Positions 6,294-14,346 of a DNA stretch of 17,500 bases are shown one piece after another. Under the pieces are notes generated by a model that saw only the letters and a list, made by a program, of their open reading frames with translations, made no database searches and had not been told where the DNA came from. Numbering within the stretch: the stretch's first letter is position 1; each line of letters begins with the position of its first letter. Where the stretch lies: the NCBI GenBank assembly GCA_043818215.1, contig JBDRGC010000490.1, positions 1 to 17,500 of the forward strand, in the 5' to 3' direction. Made by a program: the position numbers and the translations under genes. The DNA is from JBDRGC01 sp043818215 (GTDB taxonomy: Bacteria; Chloroflexota; Anaerolineae; Anaerolineales; UBA11858).

Positions 6294-7373
6294 ATGACAC
6301 AGTATGCTATTCGCCGTATCCTGTATTCGATCCCTGTTATTTTTGGGATATTGATTGTCACATTTGTTATGGCGCGCGCTATTCCTGGCGACCCCTGCAA
6401 GGCAATGCTTGGTGAAAAAGCCACTGCAGAAGTTTGTGAGCGTTTCACTCGCGAGCAAGGCCTTGATAAACCCATCCCGGTCCAATTTTGGGTTTACATG
6501 AAGAATATTTTCTCGGGCGATTTTGGCGATTCGATCCGCTTCAGTCGTCCTGTGACAAAAATCCTCCTGGAACGTCTTCCCACTACCATCGAACTAGGTC
6601 TCGTCGCTCTTTTTCTCTCTGTACTGATTGGCATCCCGGCGGGTGTCATTGCTGCTGTCCGCCGCAACACTGCAGCAGATGTCGGGGTAATGATCGCCGC
6701 CAACACAGGGGTTTCTATGCCTGTTTACTGGTTGGGTCTATTGCTCGCGTATGTTTTTGCTTTATTGCTCAAAGATACTCCCTTTTGGCTGCCACCATCA
6801 GGACGTATCTCCGCAGGCGTAACAGCCATCCCATTTTACGAAGTCTTCCAATGGGAGGTTATAGAAGGTACTGTCAAATACACTTTCCTGGAATTCTTTT
6901 CCAATATGTACATTCTCAATTCCATCATTTCACAAGACTGGGAAGTACTAAGCGACGTGATCAAACATCTAATCCTGCCTGCGGTGGCGTTAAGCACTAT
7001 TCCTCTGGCAATTATCGCTCGCATGACTCGCTCCAGTATGCTGGATGTGCTCCGCCAGGATTATATTCGCACAGCACGAGCCAAAGGGTTATTTGAGCGT
7101 TTCGTAATCTTGAAGCACGCTTTTCGAAATGCGTTGCTTCCCGTTATCACGATTATCGGTTTACAGGTTGGTACACTTTTTGCCGGCGCAGTGCTAACGG
7201 AAACCATATTTGGTTTCGCCGGGGTAGGACGTATGCTCTTCGAAGCCATCACTGCTCGTGATTTCCCCATCGTGCAGGGATTTACCATTGTTATCGCGGT
7301 CGGCTATGTGGCAGTCAACCTTTTGGTTGACCTTTCCTATGTCTTCATCGACCCCCGCATCAGACTGGAATAA
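6294..7373 (+). CDS. oppB: ABC importer permease, OppB/DppB family
   Basis: A 359-residue integral membrane permease, slightly longer than the usual 305-340. The N-terminus (MTQYAIRRILYSIPVIFGIL) and the ARAIPGDP stretch are hallmark features of OppB/DppB. FGDSIRFSRPVTKILLERLP and the ATPase-contacting EAA loop (DYIRTARAKGL, from about 256) follow, then the conserved TETIFGFAGVGRM segment. A periplasmic-side insertion around 165-225 explains the extra length. The frame is open upstream to 6216, but that part lies inside the terminator, so the ATG at 6294 is preferred; its SD (ggtgg) is weak. It forms the translocation channel with the next gene product, whose start overlaps its stop by one base (TAATG). 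Opp and Dpp naming is by family; the substrate is not known. Confidence 0.9.
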   Translation: MTQYAIRRILYSIPVIFGILIVTFVMARAIPGDPCKAMLGEKATAEVCERFTREQGLDKPIPVQFWVYMKNIFSGDFGDSIRFSRPVTKILLERLPTTIELGLVALFLSVLIGIPAGVIAAVRRNTAADVGVMIAANTGVSMPVYWLGLLLAYVFALLLKDTPFWLPPSGRISAGVTAIPFYEVFQWEVIEGTVKYTFLEFFSNMYILNSIISQDWEVLSDVIKHLILPAVALSTIPLAIIARMTRSSMLDVLRQDYIRTARAKGLFERFVILKHAFRNALLPVITIIGLQVGTLFAGAVLTETIFGFAGVGRMLFEAITARDFPIVQGFTIVIAVGYVAVNLLVDLSYVFIDPRIRLE

Positions 7374-8314
7374 TGAGTATGGCAGCCAAAACTGAACTTC
7401 TCTCTCAAGAATCCGTCAAAGATTACCGTGCGAACTCTTTGTTCCGGCTCACCATGCGCAGAATATTCCGCCAACGCTCAGCGGTTATTGGTGGCTCAAT
7501 CCTGCTCCTCCTAATTCTGGTGGCGATCTTTGCTCCTGTCATTGCCCCTTTCGATCCAAACTTTGTCTTGATTGGACACGAAGATATCAAACGGCGTGCT
7601 GATCCCTGTATCCACCTGCTGGGATGCCCAGAAGACCAACCACAGCACATACTCGGCACAGACGGCAACGTCCGCGATGTGTTTAGCCGTGTCATATTCG
7701 GCACACGCATCTCGCTCATGATCGGCTTCACCACCGTTGGGTTTGCAATCATCATCGGCACGTTGCTGGGTTCACTAGGCGGCTTCCTCGGCGGCTGGGT
7801 CGATAATCTCATCATGCGCGTCATGGACGTGCTACTGGCCTTCCCGTCTCTGCTCTTGGCAATTGCTATCGTCGCTGTACTAGGACACGGCTTGCAAAAT
7901 GCGTTGCTTGCCATCGCGATCGTTTCAATTCCTGTTTATGCGCGCGTGGTACGCGCCAGCGTACTTTCTGTCAAAGAGCAAGAATTTGTCTCGGCATCGC
8001 GTGCGCTCGGTGGAAGTTCCATGCACATTCTCTTCCGACGCATTCTCCCTAACGCTATGTCGCCGTTGATCGTACAGGGCACGCTTGGCATTGCCACCGC
8101 CATCCTTGACGCGGCTGCGCTCTCCTTCCTTGGTTTGGGCGCACAACCGCCAACAGCAGAATGGGGCACCATGCTCGGTTCGGAACGCAACCAGATTTTT
8201 ACTGCCCCGCATCTGGTCTTCTTCCCCGGTTTGGCGATCATGATTACAGTGCTGGCATTCAACCTCTTAGGCGACGGTCTGCGCGATGCAATTGACCCGC
8301 GCCTGAAGAATTAA
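7373..8314 (+). CDS. oppC: ABC importer permease, OppC/DppC family
   Basis: A 313-residue partner permease of the Opp/Dpp class. It has a short cytoplasmic N-terminus ending in RRIFRQRSAVIGG and a first membrane segment near 39-57. A periplasmic region contains HILGTDGNVRDVFSRVIFGTR, the typical LGTDxxGRD motif in altered form. Five more hydrophobic segments follow, and the EAA loop EFVSASRALGG starts at E204, continuing FRRILPNAMSPL. The C-terminal LLGDGLRDAIDPRLKN is a family signature. Cysteines in DPCIHLLGC (periplasmic loop) are an extra feature. An alternative ATG lies two codons later (7379). The start overlaps the previous stop, indicating coupled translation. Confidence 0.92.
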   Translation: MSMAAKTELLSQESVKDYRANSLFRLTMRRIFRQRSAVIGGSILLLLILVAIFAPVIAPFDPNFVLIGHEDIKRRADPCIHLLGCPEDQPQHILGTDGNVRDVFSRVIFGTRISLMIGFTTVGFAIIIGTLLGSLGGFLGGWVDNLIMRVMDVLLAFPSLLLAIAIVAVLGHGLQNALLAIAIVSIPVYARVVRASVLSVKEQEFVSASRALGGSSMHILFRRILPNAMSPLIVQGTLGIATAILDAAALSFLGLGAQPPTAEWGTMLGSERNQIFTAPHLVFFPGLAIMITVLAFNLLGDGLRDAIDPRLKN

Positions 8315-8332
8315 TCGGACGGAGATTGAAAC

Positions 8333-9361
8333 GTGACAAATAATACCCATCAACCTCTTTTGAAAGTCCGAAACCTGAAAACCTATTTCTACACCGACGA
8401 TGGTGTCGTTAAGGCTGTCGACGGGGTCGATTTTGAAGTCCACCTGGGAGAAGTCCTGGGCCTGGTCGGGGAATCAGGTTGCGGCAAGAGCGTGACGTCA
8501 TTCTCCATCCTGCAATTGGTCGATGACCCCGGACGCATCGTCAATGGCGAAATTTATTTTGAAGGCCGCGACCTGCTCAAACTATCGGAAGCTGAAATGG
8601 TCGGGATGCGCGGCAACCGCATTTCGATGATCTTCCAGCAACCCCAGAGCAGCCTGAATCCTGTGTTTACGGTTGGCGCGCAGGTGGCCGAGGTTTTCTG
8701 CATCCATAAGAAGATGAAGAAAAAAGCTGCCTGGAATGAGGCCGTCAAGCTGTTGAAGTTGGTCGGCATCCCCGACGCGGAGAAGAAGGCCGGCGCCTAT
8801 CCTCACGAGATGTCGGGTGGGCAGGCCCAGCGCGTGATGATAGCTATGGCGTTGGCGCTCAAACCCCGCCTGCTCATCGCCGACGAACCTACCACGGCCC
8901 TCGACGTGACCATCCAGGCGCAGATTTTGGATTTGATGCTGGATCTCCGCGACCAGATGGGGGCCTCGGTTATTTTGATCACCCACGACCTGGGCTTGAT
9001 CGCTGAAATGGCCGACCGTGTGGCTGTGATGTACGCCGGGCAGATTATCGAACAAGCCGAGATAAAAACACTGTTCAAGGAGCCGCTGCATCCCTATACC
9101 CAGGGGTTGATCGCCTCTGTCCCGGTGCTGGGACAAGTCAAAGAAAAGTTAGCGGTGATCCCAGGTTCGGTGCCTAATTTAGTTGACATGCCCCCCGGGT
9201 GCCGGTTTGCCCCTCGCTGTCAATCCCGCCAGGAGCATAATCTGGAGATTTGCGCTCAAGTTGAGCCAGACCTGGTTTCGATCGACACGGGGCATACTGT
9301 CCGATGTTGGCTGTATCAGGACAGCGAGGATCACAGAGCACCGTTGAAAAAGCCAAAGTAA
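8333..9361 (+). CDS. oppD: ABC importer ATPase, OppD/DppD family
   Basis: A 342-residue ATP-binding subunit that powers the importer from the cytoplasmic face. Walker A GESGCGKS at 46-53, Q-loop in IFQQPQSSLNP, signature MSGGQ at 160-164, Walker B LLIADEP at 180-186, and H-loop ITHD with H218. The C-terminal oligopeptide-transporter domain starts at HPYTQGL and has four cysteines (290, 296, 307, 325). In DppD-type proteins that pattern binds an iron-sulfur cluster, a role inferred here from the family. The start is GTG at 8333 with ggag eight bases upstream. The gap to the permease gene is 18 bases. Confidence 0.92.
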   Translation: MTNNTHQPLLKVRNLKTYFYTDDGVVKAVDGVDFEVHLGEVLGLVGESGCGKSVTSFSILQLVDDPGRIVNGEIYFEGRDLLKLSEAEMVGMRGNRISMIFQQPQSSLNPVFTVGAQVAEVFCIHKKMKKKAAWNEAVKLLKLVGIPDAEKKAGAYPHEMSGGQAQRVMIAMALALKPRLLIADEPTTALDVTIQAQILDLMLDLRDQMGASVILITHDLGLIAEMADRVAVMYAGQIIEQAEIKTLFKEPLHPYTQGLIASVPVLGQVKEKLAVIPGSVPNLVDMPPGCRFAPRCQSRQEHNLEICAQVEPDLVSIDTGHTVRCWLYQDSEDHRAPLKKPK

Positions 9362-9384
9362 GGGAATTGCGAAAAAACACTAAC

Positions 9385-9457
9385 GGTAAATTGGTAGATT
9401 GGTAAATTGGGTACCAATTTACCAATTTACCAATCTACCAATCTACCAATTTACCAA
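9385..9457. repeat. Head-to-head 8-bp-period array forming a long hairpin
   Basis: Units of ggtaaatt/ggtagatt (9385-9410) meet the opposite orientation, accaattt/accaatct (9414-9457), across a three-base turn (gta, 9411-9413). The 20 bases on each side of the turn pair with one G-T wobble. It lies inside the importer operon between the two ATPase genes. There it could impede or protect the transcript. The architecture resembles the heptamer arrays but the unit and period differ. Confidence 0.92.
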
Positions 9458-9502
9458 GCCGAATATTGGGCTGAGTAGTTACAAGCCAAATAGAGATATT
9501 CA

Positions 9503-10501
9503 ATGACCGAACAAGCAACGCGAACCAACGGCAATTCGAAAGACCTGCTCCGGGTGCAAAACCTGGTTAAATACTACCCCGTCTATGGCGGAGTTTTCCG
9601 CCGGGTTGTGGCCCACGTCAAAGCCGTGGACAATGTCACCTTTACTATCAAGGAAGGTGAGACCCTGGGGTTGGTGGGCGAGTCCGGCTGCGGCAAGACC
9701 ACCGTAGGCCATACCCTGTTGCGCTTACTCCCGCATACCAGCGGTTCCGTCACCTTCGATGGTGTGGATGTATTCCAACTTCGCGGCGATGAACTCAAGA
9801 AAATGCGCCGCAACATGCAGATTGTTTTTCAGGACCCTTATGGATCCTTAGATCCCCGCCTGCCAGTCGGCGAGTCCATCGCCGAAGGACTCAAGATTCA
9901 CCAGGTTTGTTCGGCGCGTGAGCGTGTCGACTATGTGATAGACACACTGCGTAAAGTCGGCATGGAAGATTACCACGCCAACAGGTATCCCCACGAGTTC
10001 TCCGGCGGGCAGCGTCAGCGCATTGGCATCGCCCGCGCCCTGGCATTGCAACCCAAGTTCATCGTTTTAGACGAACCTGTCTCGGCTTTGGATGTCTCTA
10101 TCCAGGCCCAGGTTCTCAATATCCTGCGGGACTTGCAGCACGAATTTGGGTTGACGTATCTTTTTGTGGCCCATAATCTGGCAGTAGTAGAGCACATTTC
10201 TGACCGTGTGGCTGTGATGTATCTGGGCAAGATCGTCGAGATGGCCTCGCGGGATGATCTGTTTGGCAATCCGCTTCATCCGTATACCCAGGCGCTCATG
10301 TCAGCAATTCCAATTCCGGATCCCATCGTGAAGCGGGAGCGCATCATCCTCGAAGGGGATGTCCCTAGCCCTCTAAACCCGCCTCCGGGTTGCCGTTTCC
10401 ACCCGCGTTGCTCAATCGCCCAAGAGAATTGCTCTATGGACGAGCCGGAATTGCAAGAACTGCGCCCCGGTCATTTTGTGGCTTGCCACCACGCAAATTG
10501 A
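9503..10501 (+). CDS. oppF: ABC importer ATPase, OppF/DppF family
   Basis: A 332-residue second ATPase of the importer, expected to pair with the OppD-type subunit. The opening KYYPVYGGVFRRVVAHVKAVD is typical of OppF/DppF. Walker A GESGCGKT at 59-66, Q-loop VFQDPYGSLDPR, signature FSGGQ at 166-170, Walker B FIVLDEP at 186-192, and H-loop AHN with H224. The C-terminal domain has HPYTQALMSAIP and four cysteines (297, 303, 310, 328), the iron-sulfur pattern of the family. The SD is weak (tagaga about nine bases upstream). The gap to oppD is 141 bases, occupied by the hairpin array, yet no promoter is evident, so it probably belongs to the same operon. Confidence 0.92.
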   Translation: MTEQATRTNGNSKDLLRVQNLVKYYPVYGGVFRRVVAHVKAVDNVTFTIKEGETLGLVGESGCGKTTVGHTLLRLLPHTSGSVTFDGVDVFQLRGDELKKMRRNMQIVFQDPYGSLDPRLPVGESIAEGLKIHQVCSARERVDYVIDTLRKVGMEDYHANRYPHEFSGGQRQRIGIARALALQPKFIVLDEPVSALDVSIQAQVLNILRDLQHEFGLTYLFVAHNLAVVEHISDRVAVMYLGKIVEMASRDDLFGNPLHPYTQALMSAIPIPDPIVKRERIILEGDVPSPLNPPPGCRFHPRCSIAQENCSMDEPELQELRPGHFVACHHAN

Positions 10502-10556
10502 TCTTTCCAGTGGTGCTTGAGATTTTAGGCAGTACCGCAGAAGTCGCATATCATCT

Positions 10557-10675
10557 GACGGAAGACGGTAGACGACAGACCGCCGAAATCGGGCAATTGG
10601 AGACTGTTTCACATCACTGTGCGTGCCTTCGGCGTTGCGTCCTCGCAGGGGAAGCGATAGTCGGCGGTCGGTGGT
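10557..10675. repeat. Degenerate heptamer array pair (gacNNNN / gtcggcg)
   Basis: gacggaa, gacggta, gacgaca and gaccgcc run in succession at 10557-10584. The opposite type, gtcggcg gtcggtg gt, occurs at 10660-10675. gaccgccga (10578-10586) is the exact complement of tcggcggtc (10661-10669). The 74 bases between them show no gene. I read this as an eroded member of the head-to-head array class. The remaining bases from 10502 to 10556 show nothing I recognise. Confidence 0.5.
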
Positions 10676-10727
10676 AATTTCAGGGCCTCCGGTGTTAGTT
10701 TTGCGGTACTACGATTCTAGGGTATGT

Positions 10728-10765
10728 ACGTGTCCCGGCGAACGATTCGGGACACGTTGTTCTTT
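10728..10765 (+). terminator. Probable terminator of the importer operon
   Basis: acgtgtcccg (10728-10737) pairs perfectly with cgggacacgt (10748-10757) around a 10-base loop, followed by tgttcttt, which is T-rich but interrupted. It is about 230 bases after oppF and directly before the promoter at 10773. A strong stem with an imperfect tail gives moderate confidence. Confidence 0.55.
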
Positions 10766-10772
10766 AGCACCT

Positions 10773-10801
10773 TTGACATTCTGCGAAGCCCCGGCTAAAA
10801 T
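10773..10801 (+). promoter_or_regulatory. Sigma70-type promoter of the coaE operon
   Basis: TTGACA (10773-10778) and TAAAAT (10796-10801) are separated by exactly 17 bases. Transcription would start near 10808, so the 9-bp-period array (10812-10918) would form most of the coaE 5' untranslated region. The position just after a terminator hairpin supports the call. Confidence 0.75.
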
Positions 10802-10811
10802 TGATAGGGGA

Positions 10812-10918
10812 AGGTAAATACGGTAAACAGGGTATACAAGGTAAACAAGGTATACAGGGTAGGTCGCTATGTCTGTTTTGCATACCTTGTCTACCGTGTT
10901 TACCCTGTATACCACCAC
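10812..10918. repeat. Head-to-head 9-bp-period array in the coaE leader
   Basis: Nonamers ggtaaatac, ggtaaacag, ggtatacaa, ggtaaacaa and ggtatacag run from 10813 to 10857. After a 20-base turn the opposite orientation follows (cataccttg, tctaccgtg, tttaccctg, tatacc; 10881-10913). ggtatacagggta (10849-10861) and taccctgtatacc (10901-10913) are perfect complements over 13 bases. It ends about 15 bases before the coaE ribosome-binding site (aaggag, 10930-10935) and could affect its access. Confidence 0.9.
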
Positions 10919-10940
10919 GTGTTTCTCATAAGGAGACAGC

Positions 10941-12074
10941 ATGAGTACCTGGCCAGGCAAATATGTAATTGGATTAACAGGCAATATCGCCACGGGAAAA
11001 AGCGTCGTCCGCAAAATGTTGGAGCATTTGGACGCTTATGGCATCGATGCGGATGCGTTGAGTCACCGCGCGATTGCAAAGGGCACGCCGGGCTATCAAC
11101 CCGTTGTGGACACATTCGGTAAGTGGGTGTTGGCCTCCGACGGGCAGATCGACCGCGACAAACTGGCTCACCTGGTATTTTCTAATCCTGGAGCATTGGC
11201 TGCTCTGGAGAACATTATTCATCCCCTGGTTCAGCAAGCAGTAGATATATTGGCCCACCGGGCCAGTCAAAAGGTTATTGTAATAGAAGCCATAAAATTA
11301 TTGGAAGGCGAACTGCGCTCATATTGCGATGCGATTTGGGTGGTTGATGCGCCCGAACAGATACGCATGCTTCGCCTGATCCAAAAACGCAATATGGACA
11401 GCGAGGCTGCCTGGGATCGCATTCATGCCCAAAGCCCCCAAGTAGATAAGGTTAAAGTCGCGAATGTAGTTATCCGCAATACTAAGTCATTCGAAGAAAC
11501 CTGGAAACAAGTATTAGCAGCCTGGCAATCGACGGTCCCTGTTGCCAAAGCACCCCCGCCGCCAGTGAAGAGAGCACGGGAGGGGGAATTGACTGTCAGA
11601 CGGGCGCGTCCCGAAGAAGCGCAAGAAATTGCAGAATTCATTACCCGCCTAAGTGGTGGACATCGCCGTATGACGCGTATGGATGTCATGGCAGCCTTTG
11701 GCGAAAAGGCTTTTCTATTCCTTTCTCGGGGAGATGATATCGTTGGGCTGCTGGGGTGGCAGGTCGAGAATCTAGTGGCCCGTGTAGATGATGTATATAT
11801 CGAAGCCAGCGTTCCGTTAGCCAAAGCTATGAAGGCCATGACTGAAGAGGCCGAAAAAGCATCCCGAGAATTACAGTGTGAGGCCGCTTTGTTGTTCCTA
11901 CCCCCAGGTTTGGCTCAATATAGTGAAGTTTGGAAGACACTGGAATACAGCGCCCGCTCTGTCAAGGATTTGAGGGTACGCGCCTGGCAAGACGCAGCCA
12001 TGGAATCCATGCCCCCCGGAACGGTGCTATTGTTCAAACAATTGCGCGTAGATCGCGTCTTGCGCCCGGTGTAG
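10941..12074 (+). CDS. coaE: Dephospho-CoA kinase with C-terminal GNAT-like domain
   Basis: A 377-residue protein, nearly twice the usual CoaE length of about 200. Residues 1 to about 195 are dephospho-CoA kinase, the last step of coenzyme A synthesis. They show the P-loop GNIATGKS (14-21), the DAD motif in YGIDADALSHRAI, the FGKWVLASDGQIDRDKLAHLVF substrate region, and HPLVQQ. A proline-rich linker (APPPPVKRA, 204-212) leads to a second domain that starts like a GNAT acetyltransferase (LTVRRARPEEAQEIAEFI). The glycine-rich acetyl-CoA loop of that fold is not apparent, so the domain may be a degenerate or non-catalytic GNAT. SD aaggag five bases upstream of the ATG. A conserved arrangement with cdaA is possible but the 113-base gap leaves the operon uncertain. 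Confidence 0.88.
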   Translation: MSTWPGKYVIGLTGNIATGKSVVRKMLEHLDAYGIDADALSHRAIAKGTPGYQPVVDTFGKWVLASDGQIDRDKLAHLVFSNPGALAALENIIHPLVQQAVDILAHRASQKVIVIEAIKLLEGELRSYCDAIWVVDAPEQIRMLRLIQKRNMDSEAAWDRIHAQSPQVDKVKVANVVIRNTKSFEETWKQVLAAWQSTVPVAKAPPPPVKRAREGELTVRRARPEEAQEIAEFITRLSGGHRRMTRMDVMAAFGEKAFLFLSRGDDIVGLLGWQVENLVARVDDVYIEASVPLAKAMKAMTEEAEKASRELQCEAALLFLPPGLAQYSEVWKTLEYSARSVKDLRVRAWQDAAMESMPPGTVLLFKQLRVDRVLRPV

Positions 12075-12187
12075 TCTCTTGGGAATTTCGCGTGGCGAGA
12101 CCCTGGGGGTACGGGTTTTGGCGGGGGTGTACACCTGCCTCCTTCTAAGTAAAGTCCTGTAGCCCTCGGTTTGATAGGTATTAGCAA

Positions 12188-13072
12188 GTGCCTGAGTTAA
12201 TTAGCAATTTGGTAGACTATTTAGTTTTTATTTTCGAACGCCTGGACTGGCTCAGTGTTTTCGACATACTGCTGGTCACGGCGATTTTCTTTGTCATCCT
12301 GTTCACATTGCGCGATACGCAGGCAATGATGCTGTTGCGCGGCGGCCTCTTGCTGATTGCACTTCTGGGCTTGCTGACTAGCCTGGAAGTGCTGCCCGCC
12401 TTTTCCTGGCTGGTCGGTAAGACTCTACCCGCTCTTGTATTTGCTATTCCCGTGATCTTTGCTCCAGAGATCCGCCGCGCGTTGGAGCGACTGGGGCGCA
12501 CGGGGTCACTCATGGCCTCTGGCAAACAGAGCGCGGAAACCTTCGATATTGTCGGCACTCTGGTGACCGCGGCGGCCAGTCTATCTGATCGCAAACATGG
12601 CGCTTTGATTGTGTTGCAGCGCATAGATAGCTTACAGGAGTATATAATAACTGGCGTTCCCATGGACGCTCACATGTCATCTGAATTACTCTTACAGATT
12701 TTTTACCCCAACACCCCCCTGCATGATGGAGCTGTCATTGTGCGTGGTTCCCGTGTGGTTGCCGCTTCTTGCGTGATGCCGCTATCTGCAAGCGGGAGCC
12801 TGTTGCGCTCCCCCGAACGAGCCATGGGCCTGCGCCACCGCGCCGCGTTGGGGACATCCGAAGTAGGGGATGCTGTATCCATAGTCGTCTCCGAAGAGAC
12901 CGGCACAATCTCGATAACTCACAGTGGGCGCGTGATCAGCAACTTGAACACCGAGCGATTGAAGGACATCTTGCAGACTTTTTATCAGCCGCTCGAATCT
13001 AAATTTTCTTTCTCAGCCTCTTTTTGGCGTCTCTTCCCCGGTCTAGCGCAGAGACGGAGGGAGAACAAATAA
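12188..13072 (+). CDS. cdaA: Diadenylate cyclase CdaA (c-di-AMP synthase)
   Basis: A 294-residue membrane-bound diadenylate cyclase that joins two ATP molecules into c-di-AMP, a messenger controlling potassium and cell-wall homeostasis. Three hydrophobic segments (about 23-41, 47-64, 70-92) precede the DAC domain. There DGA (180-182, in LHDGAVIV) and RHR (216-218, in LRHRAALG) are the catalytic and ATP-binding motifs. The start is GTG at 12188 with a poor SD, so it is the least certain part; the N-terminal length fits the family. The 113 bases upstream contain a short palindrome, ggtgtacacc (12126-12135), and no clear promoter. The stop overlaps the start of cdaR (TAATG), as is typical of this gene pair. 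Confidence 0.93.
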   Translation: MPELISNLVDYLVFIFERLDWLSVFDILLVTAIFFVILFTLRDTQAMMLLRGGLLLIALLGLLTSLEVLPAFSWLVGKTLPALVFAIPVIFAPEIRRALERLGRTGSLMASGKQSAETFDIVGTLVTAAASLSDRKHGALIVLQRIDSLQEYIITGVPMDAHMSSELLLQIFYPNTPLHDGAVIVRGSRVVAASCVMPLSASGSLLRSPERAMGLRHRAALGTSEVGDAVSIVVSEETGTISITHSGRVISNLNTERLKDILQTFYQPLESKFSFSASFWRLFPGLAQRRRENK

Positions 13073-14340
13073 TGGCCTCAACTCCGATACGCTGGGCTGG
13101 TAGAAATTTGAGCACTCTGTTATTAGCCTTTATCCTGGCTCTGGTAGTGTGGGTATCTGCGGTCACGGCTGCTGATCCCAATCAGGAACGGACATATCAG
13201 GTACAGATCGAGATCATGGGTCAAGATACAGGCATAGAGGTGATTGGAGAACTCCCCAACCAGACGCTTATGACGTTGTATGCGCCGCGCAGCGTGTTGG
13301 ATCAGCTAACCAGGGAAGGAGGTGCCTTCCGAGCCTGGATCGATCTCTCTGGATTAGAACCGGGAGCGCGTATTCTCCCCGTGCAGTACCAGATGCCGCC
13401 TGATGTCAGTCCTGTGCGCCTGGTGGAGGTCAATCCCGAGTCGGTCGAAGTAACACTAGAAATGTTGATTTCTAAAACCGTCCAAATACAGACAAATGTC
13501 CAGGGAGAACCTGCCCTGGGATACCGGGCTGATAATCCAGAGTGGAGCGACCACGAAGTGATCGTATCGGGGCGGGCCTCCCTCGTAGATCAGGTGGATA
13601 CCGTTGATGCGGACCTGGACATCTCCGGGGCCAACAATAATATCGAGATGACTCTGACCCTGGTGCCGCGTGACGTGGATGCGAAGCGAGTCTCCGGTGT
13701 AACTCTCGTCCCTGATAAGATCACTGTCACTCAGGCCGTTACCTTGCGGGGAGGCTACCGCAATATGGTGGTTAAGGTGATGACTATCGGGCAGGTAGCC
13801 GATGGCTACCGGCAAACCAATATCTCGGTTTCGCCCCCAAATGTGATGGTCTTTTCAGCTGATCCGGCACTGATCGACCGGCTCCCCGGCTATATCGAAA
13901 CCGAATTGCTGGATTTAACCGATATTGTCGATGATATAGAAACCCTCCTGGCGATTAATTTACCAGAGGGCGTTTCGATCATTGGCGACCCCAATGTGTT
14001 GGTACAGGTGGGGGTTGCAACGATCGAAGGCAGCATTACGATATCCCGGAATGTGGAAATCATTGGCATCCTGCCAGAATTGGAAGCCCATGCTTCTCCC
14101 GAAAGCGTAGAGGTGATCATCTACGGCCCGATACCGACGTTGGAAATCCTGACTGATCTCGATGTCCGTGTCGTGATTAACCTGACCGGTTTGGCCCCGG
14201 GGGTGTATCAATTGGCTCCGGATGTGGTCATATTGCCTGGCAGGATACGCTTGCAAGTCATTTCCCCGGAAACGGTCGAAGTCACCATCATAGAAGCGGA
14301 TACCCTGACCCCGACACCTTCTCCAACGCCGGAGGAGTAG
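13072..14340 (+). CDS. cdaR: YbbR-domain protein, CdaA regulator CdaR
   Basis: A 422-residue protein with one N-terminal membrane anchor (about 13-33) and a long extracytoplasmic part made of several YbbR-like beta repeats. The visible repeat boundaries are VNPESVEVTLE, LVPDKITVTQ, SPPNVMVFS, ASPESVEVIIYG and ISPETVEVTII, suggesting about four or five units. In Firmicutes CdaR binds CdaA and modulates c-di-AMP synthesis; the same partnership is inferred from the one-base overlap with cdaA. The tail is TPTPSPTPEE. The frame opens further upstream at 13024, inside cdaA, but the ATG at 13072 has a proper SD (cggaggga) and is preferred. The usual third partner glmM is absent; der follows instead. 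Confidence 0.9.
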   Translation: MASTPIRWAGRNLSTLLLAFILALVVWVSAVTAADPNQERTYQVQIEIMGQDTGIEVIGELPNQTLMTLYAPRSVLDQLTREGGAFRAWIDLSGLEPGARILPVQYQMPPDVSPVRLVEVNPESVEVTLEMLISKTVQIQTNVQGEPALGYRADNPEWSDHEVIVSGRASLVDQVDTVDADLDISGANNNIEMTLTLVPRDVDAKRVSGVTLVPDKITVTQAVTLRGGYRNMVVKVMTIGQVADGYRQTNISVSPPNVMVFSADPALIDRLPGYIETELLDLTDIVDDIETLLAINLPEGVSIIGDPNVLVQVGVATIEGSITISRNVEIIGILPELEAHASPESVEVIIYGPIPTLEILTDLDVRVVINLTGLAPGVYQLAPDVVILPGRIRLQVISPETVEVTIIEADTLTPTPSPTPEE

Positions 14341-14346
14341 TGCGGG

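Noticed and set aside
8582..9136. Histidine-rich minus-strand ORF opposite oppD
   Set aside because: It is an antisense shadow of a conserved ATPase gene.
10390..10677. ORF overlapping the end of oppF on the same strand
   Set aside because: It shares most of its first part with oppF in another frame, shows no recognisable domain and runs into a degenerate repeat.
13024..13071. Earlier start of cdaR inside cdaA
   Set aside because: The ATG at 13072 has a good SD and immediately precedes the membrane anchor. The extra 16 residues overlap cdaA.
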